DNA of 64,000 nt from contig NZ_JGYW01000005.1 in assembly GCF_000741205.1 (NCBI RefSeq), positions 186,001 through 250,000 of the forward strand, written 5' to 3'. Origin of the DNA: Bifidobacterium gallicum DSM 20093 = LMG 11596 (GTDB taxonomy: Bacteria; Actinomycetota; Actinomycetes; Actinomycetales; Bifidobacteriaceae). The notes under the pieces were generated by a model. The model did not search any database. It saw nothing but the letters and a program-made list of their open reading frames with translations, and was not told the DNA's origin. Positions 37,275-46,740 of the stretch are shown here, piece after piece (position 1 is the first letter of the stretch; every line of letters starts with the position of its first letter). Both the position numbers and the translations under genes were made by a program.

Positions 37275-37322
37275 TACGTGGGCCGGACTTTGGATAAATC
37301 AATCCAAAGCCCGGCTTACGTA
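37275..37322. terminator. Terminator hairpin between the coiled-coil gene and trpE
   Basis: A long imperfect stem: TACGT, CCGG, CTTTGGAT pairing with ATCCAAAG, CCGG, ACGTA, around a short AT loop. It lies between convergent genes. Confidence 0.8.
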
Positions 37323-37337
37323 TACCGCGTCACTAGG

Positions 37338-38948
37338 TCACAGATTGCGCAGTTGCGCGGCGATCTTGATGGCCTCGACGCTTGCCGCGGCCTTGTTGCG
37401 TGACTCCATCCATTCCGTAGCCGGCACGGAATCCAATACGAGACCGGCGCCTGACTGCACACTGGCTTCATGGTCGCGAATGAACGCCGTACGAATCGCA
37501 ATGGCCATATCCATGTTGCCTGAGAAATCGAAATAGCCGACCGTACCGCCGTAAATGCCACGGTCCGCAGGTTCAAGCTCATCAATGATCTCAATGGCAC
37601 GCGGTTTAGGCGCACCGGAAAGCGTGCCAGCGGGGAACGCGGACGTGAACACGTCAAGCGTGCTCAAATCAGGGTCAATCGTGCCCGTCACCGTGGAGCA
37701 GATATGCATGATATGGCTGAACCGCTTGATGTCCATGAACCGCACCACTTCCACCGTTTCCGGCAAGCACACGCGGCTTAAGTCGTTGCGCGACAAATCG
37801 ACAAGCATGACATGCTCGCTCGTTTCCTTGGGATCTGCAAGCAATTCGGACGCCAAAGCTTCGTCTTCTTCCACAGTCGCGCCGCGCGGACGCGAGCCTG
37901 CAATCGGGAACGTCATGGCATGTCCATCATCCACGCGGATCAACGTTTCCGGACTTGACCCGATCACGTTGAAATCACGCCCCTGCACGTCAGTCAACGT
38001 CATGAAATACATGTACGGACTGGGATTGAGCGTGCGCAGCACACGGTAGACATCAAACGGCTGGGCTGGCGAATCAATGTCAAGACGCTGGGACAGCACA
38101 ATCTGGAACGCGTCGCCGTCAATGATATGCTGACGGACCTGTTCAACGGCCTCCTCAAAGTCAGCTCGCGCCGTACGGAACCGAAGTTCAGGTTGCGCAG
38201 CTTGCGGGTCGAGCACACTGACCTTGGCCTCCCCCGGCACAACGGTGGCTACTTGCCGCTGCATCGCGTCCAACCGATCGAGCGCATGATGGAACGCTTC
38301 ATCCTCACGCGTGTCCTGATTGTCGACATTCACAGCATTGGCAATCAACCATACGGAACCATCCACATGATCCACCACAGCCATATCGGTCGCCAGCGCC
38401 AAGGTCAGCTCCCCTTGCTGGGTCTCATCGGGAGCTGAACCGGACAACGTGGGTTCCCAATGGCGAATCGCATCCCATCCCACGGAACCGACCAAGCCGC
38501 CGGTCAAATTCGGCAGTCCCTTGATGTCGGGCGCTTTAAGCTCGTTGAGCACCGCGCGCACTACGTCAATCACATCACCCGATTGTGGGATTCCTTGCGG
38601 AACCGTGCCAAGCCAATCCGCCTGGCCGTTGTTCGAACGCAACTGGGCCATGGAATCGACACCGATGAAGCTGTAGCGGCTCCATGTGCCGCCATATTCG
38701 GCCGATTCCAAGATGAATGTACCGGGCCGGCCGGCGGCAAGACGCTCGTAGAATCCTACGGGTGTCAACGAATCAGCCAGCAGTCGACGAACCACGGGGA
38801 TGATGCGGTAGCCTTGGGCCGCGAGCTCATGGAACTGGTCACGGCTGGGCCACGTCTGTCCCCACATCAAACCGGTCACATCACACCATGACGTGTCGTG
38901 ATTGTGCGTGAGCTGCTGCTTGGACATGCCATCCGTCGCCTGTGTCAT
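37338..38948 (-). CDS. trpE: Anthranilate synthase component I
   Basis: A 536-residue chorismate-utilising enzyme. The catalytic block shows IAGSRPRGAT, LLVDLSRNDLSRV (as MLVDLSRNDLSRV) and FPAGTLSGAPKPRAIEIID. With a glutamine amidotransferase partner (TrpG, not in this window) it makes anthranilate. The feedback motif near the N-terminus reads ILESAEYGG. The start at 38948 has only a weak site; an ATG 7 codons in is possible. It lies between hisI and the trpCB operon, as in mycobacteria. Confidence 0.96.
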   Translation of the reverse strand: MTQATDGMSKQQLTHNHDTSWCDVTGLMWGQTWPSRDQFHELAAQGYRIIPVVRRLLADSLTPVGFYERLAAGRPGTFILESAEYGGTWSRYSFIGVDSMAQLRSNNGQADWLGTVPQGIPQSGDVIDVVRAVLNELKAPDIKGLPNLTGGLVGSVGWDAIRHWEPTLSGSAPDETQQGELTLALATDMAVVDHVDGSVWLIANAVNVDNQDTREDEAFHHALDRLDAMQRQVATVVPGEAKVSVLDPQAAQPELRFRTARADFEEAVEQVRQHIIDGDAFQIVLSQRLDIDSPAQPFDVYRVLRTLNPSPYMYFMTLTDVQGRDFNVIGSSPETLIRVDDGHAMTFPIAGSRPRGATVEEDEALASELLADPKETSEHVMLVDLSRNDLSRVCLPETVEVVRFMDIKRFSHIMHICSTVTGTIDPDLSTLDVFTSAFPAGTLSGAPKPRAIEIIDELEPADRGIYGGTVGYFDFSGNMDMAIAIRTAFIRDHEASVQSGAGLVLDSVPATEWMESRNKAAASVEAIKIAAQLRNL

Positions 38949-39023
38949 TCTTATTCACCCGTCTTCATTCATCATTGTTGTCATGCATACTGTTGCACCC
39001 AGATTGTTGCTCCTGGGTTTTGC

Positions 39024-39410
39024 TTATTCTTGAGGGCGTTCACCAACCACCACAGGCAGCTGACCGCCTTCGTCGAAGCACGAATGCTTACCCGTGTGGC
39101 AAGCCGCCCCGACCTGGTCGACCTGAACGAGCAGTGCGTCACCGTCGCAGTCGAGCGCCACCGACTTGACAAATTGCACATGGCCCGAAGTGTCGCCTTT
39201 GCGCCAGTATTCCTGGCGTGAACGTGACCAGAAGGTCACGCGGCCTGTGGTCAACGTACGACGCAACGCCTCATCGTCCATATAGCCGACCATCAGCACT
39301 TCTTGCGTGTCCCATTGCTGCACCACAGCGGCGACCAGACCGGCCTGGTCACGTTTGAGCCGGCTGGCAATCTGCGGATCCAATGTGATGGTGTTATCGA
39401 ATGATGTCAT
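39024..39410 (-). CDS. hisI: Phosphoribosyl-AMP cyclohydrolase
   Basis: A 128-residue zinc enzyme for the third step of histidine synthesis. The motifs [34 protein letters not shown] and [11 protein letters not shown] give the metal ligands. I start at the ATG at 39410 ([12 protein letters not shown]); an open frame reaches back to 39488 and would overlap hisF, but is not needed. It lies between hisF and trpE on the same strand. Confidence 0.95.
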   Translation of the reverse strand: MTSFDNTITLDPQIASRLKRDQAGLVAAVVQQWDTQEVLMVGYMDDEALRRTLTTGRVTFWSRSRQEYWRKGDTSGHVQFVKSVALDCDGDALLVQVDQVGAACHTGKHSCFDEGGQLPVVVGERPQE

Positions 39411-39484
39411 GAGTGATATACCGTTTCTTTTATTGATGAAGCCATGAATACAGGTGGCACGCTTGGCTTTGCGCATCTCACCAA

Positions 39485-40255
39485 TCAACGCACTTCGTAT
39501 CCGGCGTCCTTGATGGCTTGCTTGACTTCACCGATGGTGACTTTGCCGTAATGGAAAATTGATGCGGCCAGCACCGCATCGGCGCCGGCAGCGATGGCTG
39601 GCGGGAAGTCGGCGGCTTTGCCCGCACCGCCTGAAGCGATGATCGGAATGCTGACTTCACGACGCACTTCACGAATCATTTCCAAATCGAAACCTTCTTG
39701 TGTGCCATCAGCGTCCATCGAGTTGAGCAGAATCTCGCCGGCACCCAATTCTTGGGCTCGCTTGACCCACCAAATGGCATCAATGCCGGTGGATTTGCGG
39801 CCACCCATCGTGGTGACTTCAAAACCTGATTGCGTGTGCCGTTCCCCTTGCTCACGGCGGGCATCCACCGAAAGCACGAGCACCTGGTTGCCAAACCGTT
39901 CGGCGACACGTGAAATCAATGTTGGATCGTTGATGGCCGCTGTGTTGACACCAACTTTGTCGGCACCGCAACGCAACAAGGAATCCACGTCTTCCGGACT
40001 ACGAACGCCACCACCCACGGTCAACGGGATGAAAATCTGCTCGGCGGTACGCGTGACCACATCAATCATTGTCTGGCGATGTGAGCTTGATGCCGTCACG
40101 TCAAGGAAGGTGAGCTCATCGGCGCCTTGCCGATAGTACTCGGCGGCAAGTTCTACAGGATCTCCGGCGTCCTTGAGGTTTTCAAAATGCACGCCCTTCA
40201 CCACGCGTCCCGCATCGACATCCAGACAGGGAATGACTCGTATGGCCAATGACAT
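39485..40255 (-). CDS. hisF: Imidazole glycerol phosphate synthase, cyclase subunit
   Basis: A 256-residue half-barrel-duplicated TIM barrel ([44 protein letters not shown]) that uses ammonia from HisH to make imidazole glycerol phosphate and AICAR, a purine precursor used by PurH at the other end of the window. GGAG lies 5 nt before the ATG. HisH is not in the window. Confidence 0.97.
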   Translation of the reverse strand: MSLAIRVIPCLDVDAGRVVKGVHFENLKDAGDPVELAAEYYRQGADELTFLDVTASSSHRQTMIDVVTRTAEQIFIPLTVGGGVRSPEDVDSLLRCGADKVGVNTAAINDPTLISRVAERFGNQVLVLSVDARREQGERHTQSGFEVTTMGGRKSTGIDAIWWVKRAQELGAGEILLNSMDADGTQEGFDLEMIREVRREVSIPIIASGGAGKAADFPPAIAAGADAVLAASIFHYGKVTIGEVKQAIKDAGYEVR

Positions 40256-40584
40256 GCTTACTCCAGTCGTTGATATGGTTGCCTCATAGTATTGCAGTTC
40301 AGACTACCGGCTCATGGTACCAACAGTTCACAACTGCTCACAGTACAAACGTTTCATCGCGCTGCGCACATAAGTCATGGGGCATCATCTGACATCAATG
40401 CTCAACTGTTCTGTCGGCTCAAACCGTTGGAATACCGCAGATGCAACCACAGGTTGCGCGCACGTTGCGGTTGCATTATCTCAAGCAACCCAAAGTTGGT
40501 AGACAAGCTTCACGTTGTGCTGGCACAGTGGTCGCTATGCCGCCGCATCACCAGGATGTGAACGGCGAGAGTGGAGAGGAAATC
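40256..40584 (+). promoter_or_regulatory. Upstream region of the XRE-membrane regulator with an inverted repeat
   Basis: No gene in 330 bp. TGCAACC (40442-40448) and GGTTGCA (40469-40475) are perfect inverted copies, with a third GGTTGC at 40452-40457, so GCAACC-aca-GGTTGC is also a short palindrome. The spacing about 110 bp before an HTH gene suggests an operator. Confidence 0.45.
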
Positions 40585-41634
40585 ATGACTTTCAGTGACA
40601 ATCTGGTGTCATTGCGCGCTAACCGCCATATGACCCAAGAGCAGTTGGCGATGCTTGTTGGCGTATCTCGGCAAGCCATCAGCAAATGGGAAAGCGGCAA
40701 AGCGTATCCCGAGATGGATAAGCTGCTAATCATTTGCGATTTGTTTACCGTCAGCCTCGATGACTTGGTATTGGGTGATGTCACCCAGCCCGCACCCCCT
40801 GCAGTACGACCAACATCGCAAGACACGGTTCTCATGCACGACGGTCACGATGGCTACAATGGTCCAGTATCCATGGCTGCCTCATTGCCTAGCCAACCCG
40901 TCATGCCGAATGTGGCGCAGGATATGACTGGGTACGACAGCCATATGCGGCAATTCGCCGCCAAAATCTCACTGGGCGTGGGGGCCATCATCCTGGGTGT
41001 AGGTCTGGCACAATTCTTCGATCCGGCAAACTCCGTGTTGGGCAGTTCACCAGCCAATGACGCGCTGTTGTTCATTGTGTTGGCCATTGGAGTGCTCATC
41101 GGTTTGGCATTGCTGATTCCAGCGGGACTGAGTCATGACCAATTCATGAAACGTCACCCGTATATTGAGGATTTTTACACCGAGCAGGACCACAACCATG
41201 CGGCCAATCTTCTTGCCATAGGAGTGATCAGTGGTATTGCAGCGATATTCATGGGTGTGGTGGTTATGGTGTTTGCCGACGAAGCATTGCATGTTGATGA
41301 TGGTTGGCCCGCTGCCATCATGTTGATCCTGATTGGCATCGGCGTGACGAGCATTGTGTATGCCGGCATCATGTATGCACGCATCAACGTGGATGCATAC
41401 AACAATCATGCGGAAGAGGATGAACAAGGGCAGCATGGGCATAACACAGATCAAGACAGTCTCACGGGTGCGGTGTGCGGCATTATCATGCTGATTGCCA
41501 CCTGCTTTGGACTGCTATGGCTGTTTGGCATTATCTCGCCAAACGATTCCAGCATGTTCTGGATTTGCTGGCCTATTGGAGGCATACTATGCGGTATTGC
41601 CAGCCTGGTCATCAATATTGTCAAGCGGCAATAA
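40585..41634 (+). CDS. XRE-type HTH protein with six-helix membrane domain
   Basis: A 349-residue protein. The N-terminal 65 residues are a Cro/C1-type HTH (LRANRHMTQEQLAMLVGVSR followed by QAISKWESGKAYPEMDKL), then a polar linker, then six hydrophobic segments (near ISLGVGAIILGVGLAQFF, ALLFIVLAIGVLIGLALLI, LLAIGVISGIAAIFMGVVV, IMLILIGIGVTSIVYAGI, GIIMLIATCFGLLWLFGII and CWPIGGILCGIASLVINIV). Such HTH-membrane fusions occur in Firmicutes and actinobacteria; the signal sensed is unknown. The ATG at 40585 has GAGAGGAAA upstream. It is a lone plus-strand gene converging on rlmN. Confidence 0.82.
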   Translation: MTFSDNLVSLRANRHMTQEQLAMLVGVSRQAISKWESGKAYPEMDKLLIICDLFTVSLDDLVLGDVTQPAPPAVRPTSQDTVLMHDGHDGYNGPVSMAASLPSQPVMPNVAQDMTGYDSHMRQFAAKISLGVGAIILGVGLAQFFDPANSVLGSSPANDALLFIVLAIGVLIGLALLIPAGLSHDQFMKRHPYIEDFYTEQDHNHAANLLAIGVISGIAAIFMGVVVMVFADEALHVDDGWPAAIMLILIGIGVTSIVYAGIMYARINVDAYNNHAEEDEQGQHGHNTDQDSLTGAVCGIIMLIATCFGLLWLFGIISPNDSSMFWICWPIGGILCGIASLVINIVKRQ

Positions 41635-41646
41635 CCCATCAATAGC

Positions 41647-41703
41647 ACAGGCCCGGAGGAATTGGAAATGCCAGTCGGCATTGTTCCACTCCTCCGGGCC
41701 TGT
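41647..41703. terminator. Terminator hairpin between the XRE gene and rlmN
   Basis: ACAGGCCCGGAGG pairs with CCTCCGGGCCTGT, with an inner partly paired loop. Lies between convergent genes; no strong U tract on either side. Confidence 0.75.
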
Positions 41704-41726
41704 ATATGTGTAGAGGTGTACTTATG

Positions 41727-42953
41727 TCAGGACTGTTGATTCTTGACTTTGGCGGCAAGCTGGCCGCAGGCACCGTCAATGTCTTGGCCACGCGTGTCGC
41801 GCATCGTAGCCGTGATGCCCGCACGATGCAGAATGTCGAGGAACTGCTGTTCATCCTCAGGTTTGGAGGCGGTCCATTTGGACCCTTCGATCGGGTTGAG
41901 CGGAATGGGATTCACATGCGCCCAATTGTCACCGTAATGGTTGAGTCGTTTAGCCAACAGTCGCGCATGCTCAGCTTGGTCATTAATACCACGCATCAGC
42001 GCGTACTCAATGCTGACACGGCGATTGGATGCCAAGTAATAATCATGAGCCGCATCCAACACCTGCTTGGTATTGAAGCGCTTGTTCATCGGTACGAGTT
42101 TGTCGCGCAGCTCATCGCTAGGCGCATGCAAAGATACTGCCAGTCGCACCGGAAGACCCTCTTGGGCCAGTTTGCGGATGCCTGGCACCACACCGACTGT
42201 GGAGACGGTGATGTTGCGTGCGGAAATGCCAAACCCATCAGGTGGCATCGCGCTGATCTGGCGCACTGCGGACATTACGGATTTGTAATTGCCCATAGGC
42301 TCACCCATGCCCATGAAGACGATATTGCTTAAGCGTCCTGGTCCTCCAGCTACTTCACCTTCGCGCATCATGCGTGCCGCTACGCGTACCTGTTCGAGAA
42401 TCTCGCCTGTAGACATGTTGCGTGTCAATCCCAGTTGTCCTGTGGCGCAGAACGGGCACCCCATGCCACATCCCACTTGGCTGGAAATGCAGAGTGTGGC
42501 ACGATTCGGGTAGCGCATGAGCACCGATTCGATACGCGATCCGTCAAACAAATCCCATAGCGTTTTAATGGTCTGTCCGTCATCGGCGACTTGGCGCATG
42601 ACCTCGGTGATCAATTGTGGGAAGAACGTTTGTGCGGCTTGCCCACGATGAGCCGCAGGAAAATCAGTGAAGTCAGCCGCATTGACATCGAAATGGTCAT
42701 AATAATGTTTGGCCAGCTGGTTGACACGGAACTTCGGCAGTCCCAACTCTTTGGCCTTGGCAATACGCTCCTCATTGGTCAAATCGGCAAAATGCAGCGG
42801 CGGCTTGCCACGGCGTGCATGGTCCTTGGCGAGCACATCGCGAAACGGCCCACTAGTGCCTCCTGGTGTGATACCGGTTTCAGGAGCGTCAGCGGATGCA
42901 TCATGGGCTGTGCTTGCGGAGCTTGTGGATCGAAAAGCCGAGGTTGTGCTCAT
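41727..42953 (-). CDS. rlmN: Dual-specificity rRNA/tRNA adenine-C2 methyltransferase
   Basis: A 408-residue radical SAM enzyme that methylates C2 of A2503 in 23S rRNA and A37 in some tRNAs. The iron-sulfur motif is in GCGMGCPFCATGQLG, SAM binding follows (NIVFMGMGEPMGNY), and the C-terminal cysteine needed for resolution lies in TVRDTRGQDIDGACGQL-like sequence (MRDTRGQDIDGACG). The N-terminal 45 residues are Ser/Ala-rich and probably disordered. AGGAAGAG precedes the ATG at 42953. It is upstream neighbour to cdsA-frr-pyrH-tsf-rpsB, as in other actinobacteria. Confidence 0.96.
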   Translation of the reverse strand: MSTTSAFRSTSSASTAHDASADAPETGITPGGTSGPFRDVLAKDHARRGKPPLHFADLTNEERIAKAKELGLPKFRVNQLAKHYYDHFDVNAADFTDFPAAHRGQAAQTFFPQLITEVMRQVADDGQTIKTLWDLFDGSRIESVLMRYPNRATLCISSQVGCGMGCPFCATGQLGLTRNMSTGEILEQVRVAARMMREGEVAGGPGRLSNIVFMGMGEPMGNYKSVMSAVRQISAMPPDGFGISARNITVSTVGVVPGIRKLAQEGLPVRLAVSLHAPSDELRDKLVPMNKRFNTKQVLDAAHDYYLASNRRVSIEYALMRGINDQAEHARLLAKRLNHYGDNWAHVNPIPLNPIEGSKWTASKPEDEQQFLDILHRAGITATMRDTRGQDIDGACGQLAAKVKNQQS

Positions 42954-43027
42954 GGTTGGTGCTCTTCCTAGGGAAACGGGATGCGGAAATCAAAAAATCA
43001 GTAAGTCAACGACACGGCGAGCCACTG

Positions 43028-43990
43028 TCACAGGCCGGTGGCCCACAACAGCAGGCAGATGAACGGCGCTGCCAGCAGGATCGAGTCGACGCGGTCAAGA
43101 ACGCCGCCATGGCCCTTGAGCAAGTGGCCCATATCTTTGATGCCCAAATCACGTTTGAGCATGGACGCGCACAAATCACCGAACGTGCCTGCGATACCGA
43201 TAATGAAGCCGGCGATAATCGGCACCCACCAGCGTGTGGCCCAGATAGCGGCATCATAGGTGCAGGCGAACACGGCATAGGAACCGGCCATCGCGAACAG
43301 AATTGAACCGGCCAAACCTTCCCAACTCTTTTTCGGGGAGATACGCGGACTGAGCTTGTGTTTGCCGAGCCAAGCGCCGGCAAACAGGCCACCTGTATCG
43401 CTCAATGCAGGCATGAACACGATCAGAATCGCATGGGATACGGGATGGCCGTTGAACGTCAACGGCATGATGATGCACGAAGCGAGCAACGGAATATAGA
43501 GCACGGTGAACATGGACACCGCCACATTGTCAATCGCACTACGTTGCGGCATGTCAACAGCCATGCTGCCGTCGGCCAGCACCTTGCCGCGCACCGCAGT
43601 GTCGGTGCGGCCTGTCAGCGTCAGATTGAGCGTGGCCATGACGGCCACCACAACCAGCGACGCGATGACGCACAGGCCCATCGTGACCACATGGTCTTGC
43701 GCATAAAATACGGAAGCCAATGTGGCAATCGAGCACAGCGCCAACGTAACAAACGGGATGCGGAACCCGGCCACGGCAAAATCGACACGCAGTTCCCACA
43801 ATGCCAGCACCATGAAAATATCAACAAGTACGGCGAACAGCTGCACGTTGATGAGCAGACAGGCAAGGATGACCGCGACGAGCAATACGGCCGTTACAAT
43901 GGCTTGCGGCATGTTACGGCCTGTCTTTTTGTTGATGGCATCGAGCCGTTGCTCAGCTTCGGTGGCATGAGGATCATGAGATTGTGTCAT
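43028..43990 (-). CDS. cdsA: Phosphatidate cytidylyltransferase
   Basis: A 320-residue polytopic membrane enzyme that makes CDP-diacylglycerol from phosphatidic acid and CTP, the common precursor for both CDP-alcohol phosphatidyltransferases in this window. The CdsA signature region is near the end (SPKKSWEGLAGSI and AGTFGDLCASMLKRDLGIKD). About eight hydrophobic segments. AAAGGAA precedes the ATG. It is between frr and rlmN. Confidence 0.95.
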   Translation of the reverse strand: MTQSHDPHATEAEQRLDAINKKTGRNMPQAIVTAVLLVAVILACLLINVQLFAVLVDIFMVLALWELRVDFAVAGFRIPFVTLALCSIATLASVFYAQDHVVTMGLCVIASLVVVAVMATLNLTLTGRTDTAVRGKVLADGSMAVDMPQRSAIDNVAVSMFTVLYIPLLASCIIMPLTFNGHPVSHAILIVFMPALSDTGGLFAGAWLGKHKLSPRISPKKSWEGLAGSILFAMAGSYAVFACTYDAAIWATRWWVPIIAGFIIGIAGTFGDLCASMLKRDLGIKDMGHLLKGHGGVLDRVDSILLAAPFICLLLWATGL

Positions 43991-44057
43991 CGCAGTATTC
44001 CTTTGTGTTCAATCGACAGGCACCATGGGGGTGTGGAGCCAATCGTTACACCAGCAT

Positions 44058-44094
44058 GGTGAAGGCTCCGGCGTAACGAACCGGAGCCTTCACC
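44058..44094 (-). terminator. Hairpin after frr
   Basis: A perfect 14-bp stem GGTGAAGGCTCCGG / CCGGAGCCTTCACC with a 9-nt loop, 14 bp after the frr stop codon. No U tract follows on the minus strand, so termination may be partial and cdsA could still be read through. Confidence 0.65.
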
Positions 44095-44108
44095 GATATT
44101 TGAAGGTC

Positions 44109-44663
44109 TCAGACCTCCATGATTTCCTTCTGCTTGGCTTCAAGCAACGTGTCAAGTTCATCGGTGACCTGTTTGGTCAGCTTATCGAGTTCCTTGAGCA
44201 AACGATCGCCTTCATCCTCGCCCATTTCGCCATCCTTGACAGCCTTGTCAATGGCTTCCTTGGCCTTGCGGCGAATGTTGCGCACAGCAACCTTGCCGTC
44301 TTCGGCCTTGGTCTTGGCGAGCTTAACATATTCCTTACGGCGTTCCCCAGTCAGTTCCGGCATCGTCAAGCGGATGACGTTGCCATCGCGACGCGGGGAT
44401 GCACCCAGATCGGAATCACGCAGCGCCTTCTCCACAGCGTTGGTCTGGGAAGCATCAAACGGGGTAATCGACAGCGTGCGCGGTTCGGGCACACCGATTG
44501 TCGCCACAGCCTTCAGCGGCGTGGGAGCCCCATAATAGTCAACGACAATGCCGTTGAGCAGTGCCGGGTTGGCGCGGCCTGTACGAATTCCTGAGAAGTT
44601 TTCCTTCGTGGATTCGACAGTCTTGGCCATCTGATCCTTGGCTTGGTCTACGAGAGTTGCCAT
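44109..44663 (-). CDS. frr: Ribosome recycling factor
   Basis: A 184-residue protein of exactly the family's normal length. It splits post-termination ribosomes together with EF-G. Motifs include FSGIRTGRANPALLNGI and ERRKEYVKLAKTKAEDGKVAVRN-like sequence (VKLAKTKAEDGKVAVRNIRR). AAGGAG precedes the ATG. It follows pyrH by 146 bp. Confidence 0.97.
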   Translation of the reverse strand: MATLVDQAKDQMAKTVESTKENFSGIRTGRANPALLNGIVVDYYGAPTPLKAVATIGVPEPRTLSITPFDASQTNAVEKALRDSDLGASPRRDGNVIRLTMPELTGERRKEYVKLAKTKAEDGKVAVRNIRRKAKEAIDKAVKDGEMGEDEGDRLLKELDKLTKQVTDELDTLLEAKQKEIMEV

Positions 44664-44809
44664 GTTTGCTCCTTCGATGGATTACTATTGGCACGATTGT
44701 AACGATGGGTGTTGGGCGTCGCGAAATCCGCAACGCGTGTTGTCGCATGAACCGTCAGGAGTTAACTTCCAGCTGTGCCATGTGGAAGTCCACTCGAATC
44801 AGTTGATAT

Positions 44810-45553
44810 TCAGGCGAGCGTTGAATCCCCGTTGGATACCAGTGTACCGATGCCTTGGCCGAGCAACGCTTTGGTCACATTGCCGGCGGTTTCCAAGCCG
44901 AACACGCGAATCGTCTGGTCGTTGTCGCGGGCCATCGCCATGGCGGAGGCATCCATGACCGCGAGATTGTCAACGAGCGCGCGCTTGTAGCTCAATGTGG
45001 CGAAACGCTGAGCGTCAGCTTCCTTGCGCGGGTCAGCCGTATAGACACCGTCCACGCCATTCTTGCCCATCAACACTTCGTCACAATGGATTTCCAACGA
45101 GCGTTGGATCGACACGGTATCGGTGGAGAAGTATGGCATGCCGGCGCCAGCGCCGAAAATGACCACACGGCCCTTTTCCAGATGGCGGATGGCTTTCAAC
45201 GGAATGTATGGTTCGGCAACTTGCCCCATCGTGATTGCAGTCTGCACACGCGTGGCTTGGCCTTCCTGCTCGAGGAAATCCTGCAACGCCAAGCAATTCA
45301 TCACAGTCCCCAACATGCCCATGTAGTCGCCACGCGAACGGTCGATACCGGCCTGTTGCAGTTCGGCTCCACGGAAGAAATTGCCACCACCGGTCACAAT
45401 GGCGACTTGTACGCCCTGCTGCACTGCAGGAACAATTTCTTCGGCAATCCGACGGACCACATTCGTGTCGATGCCCACACGTCCGCCGCCGAACGCTTCC
45501 CCCGAAAGCTTGAGTAGTACGCGACGTGGTTTGCTGATTGCATTCTCTGCCAT
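44810..45553 (-). CDS. pyrH: UMP kinase
   Basis: A 247-residue hexameric amino-acid-kinase-fold enzyme that phosphorylates UMP to UDP. Motifs: [23 protein letters not shown] and [22 protein letters not shown]-like ATP site ([13 protein letters not shown]). GAAAGG precedes the ATG. A tsf terminator lies about 90 bp upstream, so pyrH starts a new unit with frr and cdsA. Confidence 0.97.
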   Translation of the reverse strand: MAENAISKPRRVLLKLSGEAFGGGRVGIDTNVVRRIAEEIVPAVQQGVQVAIVTGGGNFFRGAELQQAGIDRSRGDYMGMLGTVMNCLALQDFLEQEGQATRVQTAITMGQVAEPYIPLKAIRHLEKGRVVIFGAGAGMPYFSTDTVSIQRSLEIHCDEVLMGKNGVDGVYTADPRKEADAQRFATLSYKRALVDNLAVMDASAMAMARDNDQTIRVFGLETAGNVTKALLGQGIGTLVSNGDSTLA

Positions 45554-45640
45554 GCAATACCTTTCTGGTCACAAATCTTGGGATTTGTCGTTAATCGAGC
45601 TCTAGAGTAGTGGGCATCGCAGACAGGTAAGCAACTATGG

Positions 45641-45682
45641 AAAAGGCAGAGCCGTGGTTCCCGCTAGGAAACCACGGCTCTG
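45641..45682 (-). terminator. Rho-independent terminator of the rpsB-tsf unit
   Basis: On the minus strand CAGAGCCGTGGTT / AACCACGGCTCTG with a 10-nt loop (45647-45682), followed by CCTTTTCC. It lies about 40 bp after the tsf stop codon. Confidence 0.9.
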
Positions 45683-45722
45683 TTGCAATGGGTTGCATCA
45701 CCACTGGGGTGACGCGTCAGCA

Positions 45723-46586
45723 TCACTCGTCGGAAGCGGCCTCTTCAGCCTTGCCGACCTCGAGGCGCACGAAAGCCAGAGCATGGCCATCCACCTCGCG
45801 GAACAGGTCGCCAACCGTCTTCGACGGATCCTTGACGTAAGCCTGCTCGAGCAGCACGTTCTCCTTATAGAAGGCGTTGAGGCGGCCTTCAACAATCTTG
45901 GGGACAATCTGCTCCGGCTTGCCTTCAGCCAGGGACTTCTCCGTGGCGACACGACGCTCGGATTCCACGACATCAGCCGGGACATCCTCGCGGGTCAGCC
46001 AACGGGCGCCCATGGCGGAAATCTGCAGAGCTGCCTCATGGGCAACGTCAGCGCCCTTCTCATCGGTGGCGATCATGGCCACGATGCTTGGCGGCATTTC
46101 AGCGGACTTCTTGTGTGCGTAGATCTCGACGTGCGGACCCTGGATGCGGGCGAACTGGCCGAGCTTGACGTGCTCGCCAAAGAGAGCAGCGGCCTCTTCA
46201 ACAGCCGTCTTCACGGTTTCGTTGTCACCTGCGGGGGCTTCGAGCACCTCGTCGACCGTGGCGGCTTCAGCTTCAATGCCATCAGCCAGCACCTTATCGG
46301 CAAAGTCCACGAACTTCGGGGTCTTGGCCACGAAGTCGGTCTCGGAGTTCACTTCGAGGGCGTAGCCGAACTGCTCGCCATCCTCACCGATAACGGTGGA
46401 AGCGATAACGCCTTCCTGGGCCTTGCGGCCTTCGCGCTTGCCTGCGGCCTGGATGCCCTTGGCACGGATGATTTCCTTGGCGCGTGCGACGTCGCCTTCA
46501 GCTTCTTCCAAAGCCTTCTTGACATCCATCATGCCGGCGCCGGTCTCTTCGCGCACCTGCTTGATCAGAGCTGCGGTAATAGCCAT
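45723..46586 (-). CDS. tsf: Translation elongation factor Ts
   Basis: A 287-residue guanine nucleotide exchange factor for EF-Tu. The N-terminal UBA-like part (LIKQVREETGAGMMDVKKAL) and the TDFVAK core motif are intact. GAGGAG precedes the ATG, and codon bias is strong. It follows rpsB on the same strand by about 150 bp and ends in a strong terminator. Confidence 0.98.
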   Translation of the reverse strand: MAITAALIKQVREETGAGMMDVKKALEEAEGDVARAKEIIRAKGIQAAGKREGRKAQEGVIASTVIGEDGEQFGYALEVNSETDFVAKTPKFVDFADKVLADGIEAEAATVDEVLEAPAGDNETVKTAVEEAAALFGEHVKLGQFARIQGPHVEIYAHKKSAEMPPSIVAMIATDEKGADVAHEAALQISAMGARWLTREDVPADVVESERRVATEKSLAEGKPEQIVPKIVEGRLNAFYKENVLLEQAYVKDPSKTVGDLFREVDGHALAFVRLEVGKAEEAASDE

Positions 46587-46740
46587 GTAATGCTCCTCAA
46601 TAAAAAATGAATAATGTTGGATTCAGTCATCCATTGCTGGCACCGATTCCAACCGGACTGCACTGGTTGGTATTCCCGTCATGCGGTTTTCCCGTCATGC
46701 AGTCCGGTCGGATAATCCGATTGAATCGGGGTTCGGTGGC

